Source of the DNA: Flavobacterium cellulosilyticum
GTDB taxonomy: Bacteria > Bacteroidota > Bacteroidia > Flavobacteriales > Flavobacteriaceae
Assembly (NCBI RefSeq): GCF_004349355.1
Contig: NZ_SMFK01000001.1
Location: 795,393-859,392 of the forward strand
Reading direction: 5' to 3'
DNA: 64,000 nucleotides
Shown: positions 45,393-54,480 of the stretch, in pieces
Numbering within the stretch: position 1 is the first letter of the stretch
Layout: every line of letters starts with the position of its first letter
Made by a program: the position numbers and the translations under genes
The notes under the pieces: generated by a model
Seen by the model: only the letters and a program-made list of their open reading frames with translations
The model's database searches: none
What the model was told of the DNA's origin: nothing

Positions 45393-46301
45393 TTGAATTC
45401 AAAGGATCAAAATATGCAAACAGCCCCGTTTGTAGAATTATTGGCAGCGCCTTCAGCTCTGTCCAAAAATCCTGTATATGATATTATTATTGATGAAAAA
45501 GTAACACTTCAGAATTATTGCAACGCTCTAGTTGAAAAAATCTTCACGCTCCGACAATCCGACTTCCCGGCTTTTATCAACTATCAATCCGATCAGGTTA
45601 AAAACACTATCATTTGGTTAAACAAACTGGAAAAGCTATTGGCCAACAATGAAGAAGTTTTCATTTTAAGAAAAGCTTTGTGTCGTTACAATAAACTCTA
45701 TACTTTAATCGAAAAAAAACGAACAGAAATGCAATCTTCAAGCTTGAAAGATCCTGTAAGCAAAACTCCAAAAAAGTTTATAAATGCTGAAAGTGAAGAT
45801 CGATATTTTTCATTTTATGAGATAAAAAAGCAGCTTGAAAAAATCACTGACGACAATCAAAAAATATTATTGTTGACCAAAGAAATGTTTGCATACCAAC
45901 AAGCAAATATTGAGTTTATCAATCAAAAGACACCTTTTTATGACGCTCAGTGTACAAAAGAAATAGAGAATATTTATGCTTTACAGAAAATACAATCGGC
46001 AATTGAAAAAGCTCAAATTCACAAAACAAGTAATCAAATGCCATTCAAAAAAATGCAAATCAATTGCAATTTAAACCAGTTCATAGATATTCATTTCCAG
46101 TTCACCAGAGAATTATTCGTGGATGGAAAACCAATCCTTGATGGTTCGGTGAATGATTTGGTGGCAATTGTTGTAAATTCTTTCCTTGACAAAGAAGGAA
46201 AAGATATAAGTCCTGAAACAGTCAAAACAATTCTTACTCCTTCTCGAACAGAAAAACGTCCGAAACCCCACAAAAGAATAGACATCGACAAAATGCTCTA
46301 A
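45393..46301 (+). CDS. RteC-like protein of integrative elements
   Basis: A 302-residue cytosolic protein of the RteC-like group that commonly follows integrase genes in Bacteroidota elements. The N-terminal helical part has FVELLAAPSALSKNPVYDII. The C-terminal part carries CNLNQFIDIHFQFTRELFVD and ends KRPKPHKRIDIDKML, a characteristic tail of these proteins. RteC of CTnDOT regulates excision. The role here is inferred. The first Met could also be a few codons later. Confidence 0.75.
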   Translation: MNSKDQNMQTAPFVELLAAPSALSKNPVYDIIIDEKVTLQNYCNALVEKIFTLRQSDFPAFINYQSDQVKNTIIWLNKLEKLLANNEEVFILRKALCRYNKLYTLIEKKRTEMQSSSLKDPVSKTPKKFINAESEDRYFSFYEIKKQLEKITDDNQKILLLTKEMFAYQQANIEFINQKTPFYDAQCTKEIENIYALQKIQSAIEKAQIHKTSNQMPFKKMQINCNLNQFIDIHFQFTRELFVDGKPILDGSVNDLVAIVVNSFLDKEGKDISPETVKTILTPSRTEKRPKPHKRIDIDKML

Positions 46302-46309
46302 AACAAAAT

Positions 46310-46340
46310 AGTCCTGAAAGACCTTTTCAGGACTTTTGGA
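46310..46340 (+). terminator. Terminator after the RteC-like gene
   Basis: AGTCCTGAAA (46310-46319) pairs perfectly with TTTCAGGACT (46325-46334), followed by TTTGGACTTTTTTT. Confidence 0.85.
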
Positions 46341-46390
46341 CTTTTTTTATTTTCTTCCATTTGCACCATAACAATTTAAAACATTTAAAA

Positions 46391-46672
46391 ATGGAAGCAA
46401 TTATCTTAACAAAAGACCAGTTCAATGATCTAATGACCAAATTAGACACTATTCAATCCCAACTCCGTTTCAAGGCCGACCCAAGGAAGGAAATCTTCCT
46501 GGACAACAACGAGTTTATGACCCTTTTAAAAGTCTGCAAACGGACAGCTCAAACCTGGAGAGACGAAGGCAAAATTTCCTTCAGCCAAGTAGGGAACAAA
46601 ATCTACTACAAATTAACAGATGTGGAAAAGTTGATGCAAGAGAATTACAACAAAGCTTTCAAAAGTAAATAG
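46391..46672 (+). CDS. Excisionase-like helix-turn-helix protein
   Basis: A 93-residue protein with a MerR-like/excisionase-type HTH: FLDNNEFMTLLKVCKRTAQT near residues 34-53 then WRDEGKISFSQVGNKIYYKL. Such proteins help excision or regulate the element. The ATG at 46391 gives the typical MEAIILTKDQF start; an ATG 30 bases earlier only adds an unconserved His/Asn-rich tail. It is followed after about 100 bases by the VirE-type gene. Confidence 0.85.
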   Translation: MEAIILTKDQFNDLMTKLDTIQSQLRFKADPRKEIFLDNNEFMTLLKVCKRTAQTWRDEGKISFSQVGNKIYYKLTDVEKLMQENYNKAFKSK

Positions 46673-46769
46673 GATGAACAGCTGCAACGGAACCTGCGAG
46701 ACTTGCGATTGCAAGTCTCGTACAAACGAGAACCAACAGCCGCAAATCATCAACTATCAACTTTAAGCT

Positions 46770-48902
46770 ATGGTAACCATCTTCAAAAACTTCAACGAAG
46801 TCGTTGAACACAAATCGCTCCCGGCAATTCTGGAGGAAATACACACCGGAAAATACAAACACGCCATTGTTTACTTGCGTAAATCATTAGCCGAAAAAAA
46901 AGAAGAAGCCTACAGCAAAGCCAAAAAAGCCCTTCCGGCTTTTACTCCTTCCGGCAAGTTTGTTGGAGGTAGAAAAATGGAATTCTTAACGGAATATTCC
47001 AATACCATCATTTTGGACATTGATAAATTAAGCAAAGAAGAGCTAACAAAAGCCAGTCATTTAGCCAATCAATCCGAGTTTACCTATGCCAGCTTCATCA
47101 GTCCCTCGGGAAATGGTTTAAAAATATTGGTAAAAATTGCCTCTTCAAAAGCAGAACACAAAGAAACCTTTCTCCTGGTCCAGGCACATTATGAAAAACT
47201 CCTAGAACTGGAAATTGACAAATCCGGCAAGGACATAACCCGATTATGTTTTTATTCCTGGGACGAAAATCTATACCTAAATCCCGAAGCACAAACCTTT
47301 GTCACTCTGAACGCAATGGAAGAGATTTTTCCACCAACCGCAATGCCAGAAGCAAAAACTAATCTTTCTGATAAGCAGCCAAAAACGGATACCGGAAAAC
47401 CGATAACCGAGGATTTTGATACCATCTACAACCACTGCATAAAATTCACTGAAAAAAAAGTGCAATTTGGGGAAGGTAGCCGAAATGTATTCGTACACCA
47501 ACTAGCGTGTAACCTAAATCGCAAAGCAATGCCACTTTCAGTGGCATTAGGGTACATTCTTTGTGATTTCAATTACGATGATAAAGAAGTCCTGCAGGCA
47601 GTCAACAGCGCCTATGGAAACATCCAGGAGTTTGGCAAAAATGAAAAGTCAAAATCTGTCAGCCCGAACGCAGTCGAGGGAACTAAACCCAAAACCTCCG
47701 ATACAGATGAAGACGACGAAGACAAACCAAAACCTACCCAGATTGATCGCTTGGAGCTCTTTTTATCCAACAAATATGTATTTCGACACAACATAGTCTC
47801 TGGCAAATTAGAGTTCCAGTATTTCGGTAAAAAGAAGTGGAATGTAATGAACGATTTTATTGAAAATTCAATGCTTAGGGAATGTTTAAAAGGTAGAATT
47901 AGAACAAACCTTTCTTCATTAAGGAACTTGCTCAACTCCGACTTTTGCCCGCTATTCAATCCCTTTGAAGATTACTTTTTCAATTTACCATCTTATGACG
48001 AAAAAGAAGACTACATCACCCAATTAGCTGACACCATAACCACTACAAAACAAGACCTTTGGCGACAATGTTTCAAAAAATGGTTGGTCGCAATGGTGGG
48101 TTGTGTTCTCGATGAAAAAGTCATAAATCACACCGTAATTGTCTTTAGTGGCAAACAAGGATTAGGCAAAACAACCTGGGTAGAAAAACTAGTTCCAAGG
48201 CCATTAAAAGAATATTTATTTTCCGGAACCATAAACCCCAACAACAAAGATACTTTGGTGCAGCTTTCAGAATGTATGTTGATCAATCTGGACGAGCTCG
48301 AAAACCTAAACCGTTCCGAGATAGGATCCCTAAAAGAAATCATCACAAAAACTCAAATAAGAATGCGAAAAGCCTACGGCCACAACAACGAAACAATGCC
48401 CCGCCGGGCATCATTTGCAGGTAGTGTCAACACCGCCCAGTTCCTAAACGACACAACGGGAAGCAGAAGGTTTCTTTGTTTTGAATTGGAAGGCATCCAA
48501 TACCAACACAAGGTGGATATTAATTTAGCTTTTTCACAAGCCTTGTTTCTTTTCAAAAGTGGTTTTAGACATTGGTTTGACCAGGAAGAAATCAAATCAA
48601 TAACCGAAAATAACGAACAATACCAATTACACAGCCCAGAGGAAGAATTGCTATTAACTTGGTTTGAACCCTGCGAAAGAGAAATTGCCACATTGTTTTT
48701 AAATGCTTCACAAATCGGTGCCAAATTAGCGGAGAAGGCAAAAATTAACTTGAATGATGGAACAATAAACAAAATTGGGAAAGCACTCAAAAAACACAAT
48801 TTCGTAAAACTAATGCGGAAAGGAAGTCCGGTATATGCTCTAAGGGAGTTTTCCTATGAAGAAGTGGACGAAGCCAATAAAAAATCCGAAACAGAAAAGT
48901 AA
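46770..48902 (+). CDS. VirE/BT4734-type primase-helicase protein
   Basis: A 710-residue protein. The N-terminal part (residues ~50-190, IILDIDKLSKEELTKA and FISPSGNGLKILVKI) fits the BT4734-like/primase-polymerase-like domain. A charged linker with DTDEDDEDKPKP lies near 310. The C-terminal VirE/D5-like ATPase has Walker A VFSGKQGLGKTTWVEKL near 457-473 and INLDELENLNRSEI near 510. It probably starts replication of the excised element. It is the standard companion of the preceding HTH gene. Confidence 0.88.
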   Translation: MVTIFKNFNEVVEHKSLPAILEEIHTGKYKHAIVYLRKSLAEKKEEAYSKAKKALPAFTPSGKFVGGRKMEFLTEYSNTIILDIDKLSKEELTKASHLANQSEFTYASFISPSGNGLKILVKIASSKAEHKETFLLVQAHYEKLLELEIDKSGKDITRLCFYSWDENLYLNPEAQTFVTLNAMEEIFPPTAMPEAKTNLSDKQPKTDTGKPITEDFDTIYNHCIKFTEKKVQFGEGSRNVFVHQLACNLNRKAMPLSVALGYILCDFNYDDKEVLQAVNSAYGNIQEFGKNEKSKSVSPNAVEGTKPKTSDTDEDDEDKPKPTQIDRLELFLSNKYVFRHNIVSGKLEFQYFGKKKWNVMNDFIENSMLRECLKGRIRTNLSSLRNLLNSDFCPLFNPFEDYFFNLPSYDEKEDYITQLADTITTTKQDLWRQCFKKWLVAMVGCVLDEKVINHTVIVFSGKQGLGKTTWVEKLVPRPLKEYLFSGTINPNNKDTLVQLSECMLINLDELENLNRSEIGSLKEIITKTQIRMRKAYGHNNETMPRRASFAGSVNTAQFLNDTTGSRRFLCFELEGIQYQHKVDINLAFSQALFLFKSGFRHWFDQEEIKSITENNEQYQLHSPEEELLLTWFEPCEREIATLFLNASQIGAKLAEKAKINLNDGTINKIGKALKKHNFVKLMRKGSPVYALREFSYEEVDEANKKSETEK

Positions 48903-48911
48903 ATTTTAACC

Positions 48912-48942
48912 AAAGTGGAAATCAAAAGTTTCCACTTTTTTT
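48912..48942 (+). terminator. Terminator after the VirE-type gene
   Basis: AAAGTGGAAA (48912-48921) pairs with TTTCCACTTT (48929-48938), then more T. Confidence 0.88.
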
Positions 48943-48973
48943 CTGCGATCTGACACCTGAAATCTGCCTCCTG

Positions 48974-49217
48974 AAAAAGGGGTGTAAGGGGTGTAACCAC
49001 TTTTCAACACAAACATATTTTATTTTTTTTCTTTTAAAACTTTCGGGTAACATAAGACCACAACAGCGCATTTAAGTAAAGTGGTCGGATTTGTTTGCTC
49101 CAATACAGCCGGATGAGTCCGTTTTTTTTATTTTTAAAAAATAAAATATGTTTTACACGTTTTCCCCTTACACCCTACACCCTGCATTTATTTTCACTTA
49201 TTTTCATTTATTTTCAC
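48974..49217. repeat. Opposed G-rich repeats and TTATTTTCA repeats downstream of the VirE-type gene
   Basis: GGGGTGTAAGGGGTGTAACC at 48979-48998 has a near-complement, CCCCTTACACCCTACACCC, at about 49164-49182. Three tandem TTATTTTCA(C/T) units follow at about 49187-49217. The roughly 390-base gap holds no supported gene. Position and repeat style would suit a replication or transfer origin, but this is inference. Confidence 0.55.
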
Positions 49218-49291
49218 CCTTTTACGGTTTTCCTCAAAGAATTTAAGATTGCTTTATTGTATGTTTGTATACAATCCCCAAAAAGTTATTA

Positions 49292-51034
49292 ATGAAAATT
49301 TCTGCCGACAAACAATTTCAAAAAATCACAATAGAACAAATTAAAACTATTTTAAAAAATCAAGTTCCTGACAAGTTTGACAAAATGATTATTTCTGAAA
49401 ATCAAGAGTTCAAAAGAGCAGACTACAGTTTTTCAAAAATGAGTTTTCAAAAGGTAGAAAGAGAAATTCAGTTTGTCAAATTCCCGCTTTATGATGCCGT
49501 TACAGATAATTTTAAAGAAATTGAAGGAGGAGAAAAACTTTTTGGACAAAAAGCAGTTTTAAAAAATGATAACATTTTAAAAATACTGAATCAAAAATTC
49601 AAGATTAATGGTTCTAAACTGGATAAAATACACATAGAAAACCCCCTTAAATTTCCTTTTGATGAGATTAATAATGAAATTAATCCAATTCAAAGAAAAT
49701 ATTTTTTCCCTGATTTAACATACAAAGAAAATTGTTCAAACTGCAAGGCCAATAAATATGTTGGTTGTCCAGATAGTGAATGTCAAGGAAGACACGATTA
49801 CACTTGTCCTTCCTGTAATGGAAATAAAAAAGTAGATTGCAAACCTTGTAAATGCTCCGGTTTTATAAAATGTGATCAATGTCGAGGAAGTGGTGAATGC
49901 AAGTGTTCAAAATGTGGTGGTAAAGGAGAAATAAAATGTGGTTCTGGATTTTTTGACAGTGGTTGTAATGGTACTGGAATGGTTACTGTAAATGGAAAAC
50001 AACAACGTTGTAAAAAGTGTAGCGGCCGAGGTATTTATCCTTGTTCAGATTGTCGTCAGGGAATTGTAAATTGTAGCAAATGCGCTGCTAAAGGAGAATT
50101 ACGTTGTGAAAATTGCAATGGTCGTGGCGAAATAAATTGTGATTATTGCAGAGCGCAAGGCAATATAATTTGCAAAACGTGTTATGGAGACAAAGAGCGT
50201 TATGGAACGGTCGATTGTCCTACGTGCAACACAATGGGATTAATTGCACAATTGGTCTATGTTGACACTACCGTTTCAAATGACAGCATAGACAAACTTA
50301 CATTTGAAGGTGAGACCATTACTGTATTGGAATCAGATATTAAAAAACACATCATTACCGATGCTCCATATTTAGAAATATACAAAAGATTAAATGCTGT
50401 AAAAACCGAAAACTACGATGAATACAGCTTAAAATTTGCAACAAATTTCGAATCAGATTTAAAACTCAACAAAGCTATTTTTCCTGTAGTAGTAAAAGAA
50501 CAAATGAGTTACCAAATAATTCCTTGTGTCGAAATTACATACAAACACATTATTACAAACGAAGAACACAATCTAACTATTATTGATATTTGGAGTAATC
50601 CTGAAGTGGTTTTTCAAAGTGACGCGGAAGAATTAAAACAAAATATTGGTAACGCAACAAAAGCAGTAGGTGGTTTTTTTGGTAAGCTTTTTAAAACCAA
50701 TAACTTTAAAACCAAGGAAGACAAAAGAAACGAAATCATCTTACTCATTTATTTGGCTAAAGTTGACGGTAAAATAGACGAAGCTGAAAAACTTTTCTTA
50801 TCAGATATGATTGGAAATCTAAACGAGTTTACAAATACGGAAAAACACCTTTTATTTGATTTAATGAATGCTTCGGTTTTACCCGAATTAACAGTCAAAG
50901 AAACTGCTTTCAGTTCCAAAGAAAGAGCAAACGAAGTAATGGATAATTTAAATCAGTTAGCGGCAAGTGATGGCGAAATAGAAGCAACCGAAAAAATATT
51001 AATCGATAAAATAACACAATTAATCAAGTCCTAA
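49292..51034 (+). CDS. DnaJ-type zinc-ribbon array protein with C-terminal TerB-like domain
   Basis: A 580-residue cytosolic protein. Residues ~145-320 hold more than ten CxxC knuckles in DnaJ style (CPSCNGNKKVDCKPC, CDQCRGSGECKC, CKKCSGRGIYPC, CENCNGRGEINC, CPTCNTMG), enough for several zinc sites, but no J domain is present. Residues ~465-580 (LIYLAKVDGKIDEAEKLFL and LAASDGEIEATEKILI, each with an acidic loop) resemble the helical TerB fold. The ATG at 49292 is chosen over a TTG at 49265. It lies 59 bases before hsdM, so it may belong to the restriction operon. Function unknown. Confidence 0.8.
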   Translation: MKISADKQFQKITIEQIKTILKNQVPDKFDKMIISENQEFKRADYSFSKMSFQKVEREIQFVKFPLYDAVTDNFKEIEGGEKLFGQKAVLKNDNILKILNQKFKINGSKLDKIHIENPLKFPFDEINNEINPIQRKYFFPDLTYKENCSNCKANKYVGCPDSECQGRHDYTCPSCNGNKKVDCKPCKCSGFIKCDQCRGSGECKCSKCGGKGEIKCGSGFFDSGCNGTGMVTVNGKQQRCKKCSGRGIYPCSDCRQGIVNCSKCAAKGELRCENCNGRGEINCDYCRAQGNIICKTCYGDKERYGTVDCPTCNTMGLIAQLVYVDTTVSNDSIDKLTFEGETITVLESDIKKHIITDAPYLEIYKRLNAVKTENYDEYSLKFATNFESDLKLNKAIFPVVVKEQMSYQIIPCVEITYKHIITNEEHNLTIIDIWSNPEVVFQSDAEELKQNIGNATKAVGGFFGKLFKTNNFKTKEDKRNEIILLIYLAKVDGKIDEAEKLFLSDMIGNLNEFTNTEKHLLFDLMNASVLPELTVKETAFSSKERANEVMDNLNQLAASDGEIEATEKILIDKITQLIKS

Positions 51035-51093
51035 AAAAGTATAGGAACCTAAATGGGTAAATACTTTTTTTAAAATAATTTTCACAAACAATA

Positions 51094-53193
51094 ATGACAA
51101 ACGAACAACTCAAAAAACTAGAAAAAGACCTGTGGGATTCTGCCAATTCACTACGAGCTTACGGCGGACTAAAAGCAGCCGACTATGCAGTGCCAGTTCT
51201 TGGACTTATTTTTCTACGATTTGCAGAAAACAAATACAGCCATTACGAGCCAGAAATCCTTAAAGAATATGAGGCGGAAAAAGGCACAAGATTAGAAAGA
51301 ACTATTGATGCTATTGCATTGTCTAAATGTGGTTTTTATTTACCTCACTTTGCCCGATATGATTTTTTACTAAATCTTCCTGGAGACGAAAGTTTGGCAA
51401 AAAAACTTCGTGAAGCAATGGAAGGCATTGAAAAATACCAAGACGATAAATTCAAAGATGTTTTGCCAAAAGAAGCCTACTTTGAAATAGAAAAAAAGAA
51501 AGCCGATATATTACCACAGTTACTAAAAACATTCTCAGACATTCCTAAAAATGCAACTGGAGATATTTTTGGTAAAATATATGAATTCTTCCTTGGAGAG
51601 TTTGCAATGAGCGAAGGACAAAAAGGAGGTGAATTCTTTACACCAACTTCTGTAGTACGATTTATTGTAGAAGTTATTGAACCGTATGCCGGAAAGATAT
51701 ATGATCCAGCTTGTGGTTCGGGAGGTATGTTTGTGCAAAGTGCCACTTTCGTTAAAGAAGCCAAACACGATTTGAGTGATATTTATGTGTACGGACAAGA
51801 ATATATGGGCGAAACGGCACGTTTGGCAAAGATGAACTTGATGGTCAATAATATTCGTGGCGAAATTACCGAAACCAACTCCTACGAAAATGACCCTTAT
51901 GAGGGTTTAGGAAAGTTCGATTTTGTAATGGCAAATCCACCGTTTAACGTAAAATCAGTAAAAGAAAGCACCGTTAAAAACGACGAACGTTTCTACAAAT
52001 ACGGCTTGCCTAAAAACAAAGGCAAAAACACCAACGACAGCATTACCGATGCCAATTACCTTTGGATTTCATTGTTCGCTACATCATTAAACGATAAAGG
52101 AAGAGCTGGTTTTGTTATGCCTAATTCTGCTTCTGATGCTGGAAATTCAGAATATGAAATTCGTAAAAAAGTGGTCGATAGCGGCATTGTAGATTGTATG
52201 GTTTCAATGCCTTCCAATATGTTTTTGACCGTAACCTTACCTGCAACGCTCTGGTTTTTTGACAAACAAAAAATCAACACAGAACGCAAAGACAAAATCT
52301 TATTCATAGATGCTCGAAATACCTACCATCAAAGAGACCGTGCACACCGCGAATGGAAAGAAGAACACATTCAAAACCTAACTGCAATTGTACGTTTATA
52401 CCGCGGCGAAAACGAACGCTATCTTGAATTAATTGGTCGTTACATCAACCAATCCAATGAAGCGATAGACAAAGTGCCAGCAGCTTATAATGACTATTTT
52501 ACTATTTTAAAAAGTACGATAATTAATTTACAACAGTATTCAAGAGATAGTAAAACCAAGCACAAACCCGAAGCGTTCAAAAAAATCATAGAAAGTGGTT
52601 TAATCGACAAGATTACAAGTTTATCATTACCACATATATCATTACCAGTCATTGCGAGGAACGAAGCAATCTCATCAAACGAACAACAATTAGCTTATGC
52701 AAAAAATTTAGAAGCTTACACTGCCCAAGTAAAAGAAATAGAAACTGTTTTAAAAGCCAGCAAAGACGCTTTACTAGAAGTGTTAGCACTTGCAGACAAA
52801 GAAATTAAAGTTAAAAACGATAAAGACTGGATAGCTTTAGGCTTAAATGGGATAAAATTAATTGAAGAACTACAACAACAATGGAAAGATAGTACCGATG
52901 AAGTTACCTATTTCAAAACCAATATGGACTGGTTGCAAAGTCGTTTCCCGGAAGCAAAATATGCTGATGTAGCTGGATTATGCAAAGTAGCAGAAAGAAC
53001 AGAATATGTTGAAGAGCAAGATTATTCTATGAATGCTGGTAGATATGTTGGTCTTGAGCTGGACGGGAACACCATAAGCAATAAAGAATTTATTGAAATT
53101 ATTAATTCTAAATGTGATGAATTAAATGTTTTAAATAAAAGATCAAATGAATTAATCCATTTTATAACTCAAAATAGCAAAGAATTTATATAA
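51094..53193 (+). CDS. hsdM: Type I restriction-modification methyltransferase subunit HsdM
   Basis: A 699-residue N6-adenine methyltransferase. The N-terminal helical domain (LEKDLWDSANSLRAYGGLKA) is followed by the SAM-binding YDPACGSGGMF near residues 202-212 and the catalytic NPPF near 280. The C-terminal third is an extended helical region, longer than in classical HsdM. Residues ~517-528 (PVIARNEAISSN) are encoded by a palindromic repeat apparently inserted in frame. It methylates the host site in complex with HsdS. The hsdS start codon follows its stop codon directly. Confidence 0.95.
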   Translation: MTNEQLKKLEKDLWDSANSLRAYGGLKAADYAVPVLGLIFLRFAENKYSHYEPEILKEYEAEKGTRLERTIDAIALSKCGFYLPHFARYDFLLNLPGDESLAKKLREAMEGIEKYQDDKFKDVLPKEAYFEIEKKKADILPQLLKTFSDIPKNATGDIFGKIYEFFLGEFAMSEGQKGGEFFTPTSVVRFIVEVIEPYAGKIYDPACGSGGMFVQSATFVKEAKHDLSDIYVYGQEYMGETARLAKMNLMVNNIRGEITETNSYENDPYEGLGKFDFVMANPPFNVKSVKESTVKNDERFYKYGLPKNKGKNTNDSITDANYLWISLFATSLNDKGRAGFVMPNSASDAGNSEYEIRKKVVDSGIVDCMVSMPSNMFLTVTLPATLWFFDKQKINTERKDKILFIDARNTYHQRDRAHREWKEEHIQNLTAIVRLYRGENERYLELIGRYINQSNEAIDKVPAAYNDYFTILKSTIINLQQYSRDSKTKHKPEAFKKIIESGLIDKITSLSLPHISLPVIARNEAISSNEQQLAYAKNLEAYTAQVKEIETVLKASKDALLEVLALADKEIKVKNDKDWIALGLNGIKLIEELQQQWKDSTDEVTYFKTNMDWLQSRFPEAKYADVAGLCKVAERTEYVEEQDYSMNAGRYVGLELDGNTISNKEFIEIINSKCDELNVLNKRSNELIHFITQNSKEFI
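52622..52675. repeat. Palindromic repeat inside hsdM
   Basis: TCATTGCGAGGAACGAAGCA, continuing to CTCAT at about 52649-52675, is the familiar dispersed sequence with ATTGC/GCAAT arms; it codes for VIARNEAIS in frame. Just before it TATCATTACCA occurs twice (52622-52632 and 52637-52647). Confidence 0.7.
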
Positions 53194-54480
53194 ATGGAAA
53201 ATTGGATAGAATATAAAATAGGAGAGTTATGTGAGGTTGGAAGAGGTTCTTCACCAAGACCAATAATTGACCAACGTTATTTTGTTGATGGGGATATTCC
53301 TTGGGTAAAGATTGCTGATGCAACTGCTTCTGGTAAATATATTTATGAAACTAAAGAATATGTAAATGAATTTGGAGCAAGTTTCAGCAGACATCTTGAA
53401 CCAAATTCATTAATAATATCTGCAAGTGGTTCAATTGGTTTGATAAAATTTTTAGGTGTAAAAGGATGTATTCACGACGGTTGGCTTTATGTCTCAAACT
53501 ACAATGAAAATTTTATTGATAAGGAATATTTATACTATTTTTTAATTTATTATTCAGTACAATTTAATAATTACTCTTCGGGTGCTGCAATTCAAAATAT
53601 CAATACCGAAATACTTCGAAATACAAAAATAAAACTTCCATCAATTCCGATCCAACAAAAAATCGCATCAATATTATCTTCCTATGACGAACTGATTGAG
53701 AACAACAAAAAACGAATCAAGTTATTAGAAGAAATGGCTGACGAAATCTATAACGAATGGTTTGTGCGTCTGCGTTTTCCGGGTTATGAAAGCACGAAAA
53801 TTGTAGATGGTTTGCCAGAAGGTTGGAAGAATCTTAAAATTGGTGACATATGTACAGTTGGACGAGGTTCTTCACCAAGACCTATAACAGATTTTAGTTT
53901 TTTTGAAAATGGAAATATACCTTGGATAAAAATTGCTGATGCTACTGCATCTTCAAAATTTGTATTAGAAACAAAAGAATATGTAAATGAATATGGTGCA
54001 TCTTTTAGTCGTTATTTAGATGAAGGAAGTTTAATAATAGCAACTAGTGGTACTTTAGGCTTTTGTGTTTTCTTAGGAATAAAAGGGTGTATTCACGATG
54101 GTTGGCTTTATACAAATAGTTACAAAATGAACATGAAACCTTCTTATTTATATTACAGAATAAATTCACTGACAGAGTATTTTAATAACTTTTCTTATGG
54201 TGCTGCAATACAAAATATTAATACTGACATTTTAAGAAAGACATCGGTTTTAATTCCTACGGAAGATATATTAAATAATTTTTATTCAATTATAAATTCT
54301 ATTGATTTAGAACACAAATTATTGTTACAAAAAACTAAACTTGTTCAAGAATCTTTCGATTTATTACTACCAAGATTAATCAGTGGTAAGTTGAAGGTTG
54401 AGCATCTATCGGAGGAGAAGGAATTATTAATGGTAGCAGAGCCAAGAGCCGAATATCAAAATCAAAATAGTATCAAATAA
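53194..54480 (+). CDS. hsdS: Type I restriction-modification specificity subunit HsdS
   Basis: A 428-residue specificity subunit with two target-recognition domains (~1-150 and ~205-355) separated and followed by helical spacers (QQKIASILSSYDELIENNKK at ~155-175). The two domains are unusually alike: VGRGSSPRPI, KIADATAS, ETKEYVNE, GASFSR and KGCIHDGWLY occur in both; by eye about 60 of 85 aligned positions are identical. HsdS halves usually differ, each reading half of an asymmetric site. It begins directly after the hsdM stop, and the next gene begins directly after its own stop. Confidence 0.95.
   Translation: MENWIEYKIGELCEVGRGSSPRPIIDQRYFVDGDIPWVKIADATASGKYIYETKEYVNEFGASFSRHLEPNSLIISASGSIGLIKFLGVKGCIHDGWLYVSNYNENFIDKEYLYYFLIYYSVQFNNYSSGAAIQNINTEILRNTKIKLPSIPIQQKIASILSSYDELIENNKKRIKLLEEMADEIYNEWFVRLRFPGYESTKIVDGLPEGWKNLKIGDICTVGRGSSPRPITDFSFFENGNIPWIKIADATASSKFVLETKEYVNEYGASFSRYLDEGSLIIATSGTLGFCVFLGIKGCIHDGWLYTNSYKMNMKPSYLYYRINSLTEYFNNFSYGAAIQNINTDILRKTSVLIPTEDILNNFYSIINSIDLEHKLLLQKTKLVQESFDLLLPRLISGKLKVEHLSEEKELLMVAEPRAEYQNQNSIK

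Noticed and set aside
49265..49291. TTG start for the zinc-ribbon protein
   Set aside because: The ATG at 49292 is a better start codon and the extra nine residues show no feature.
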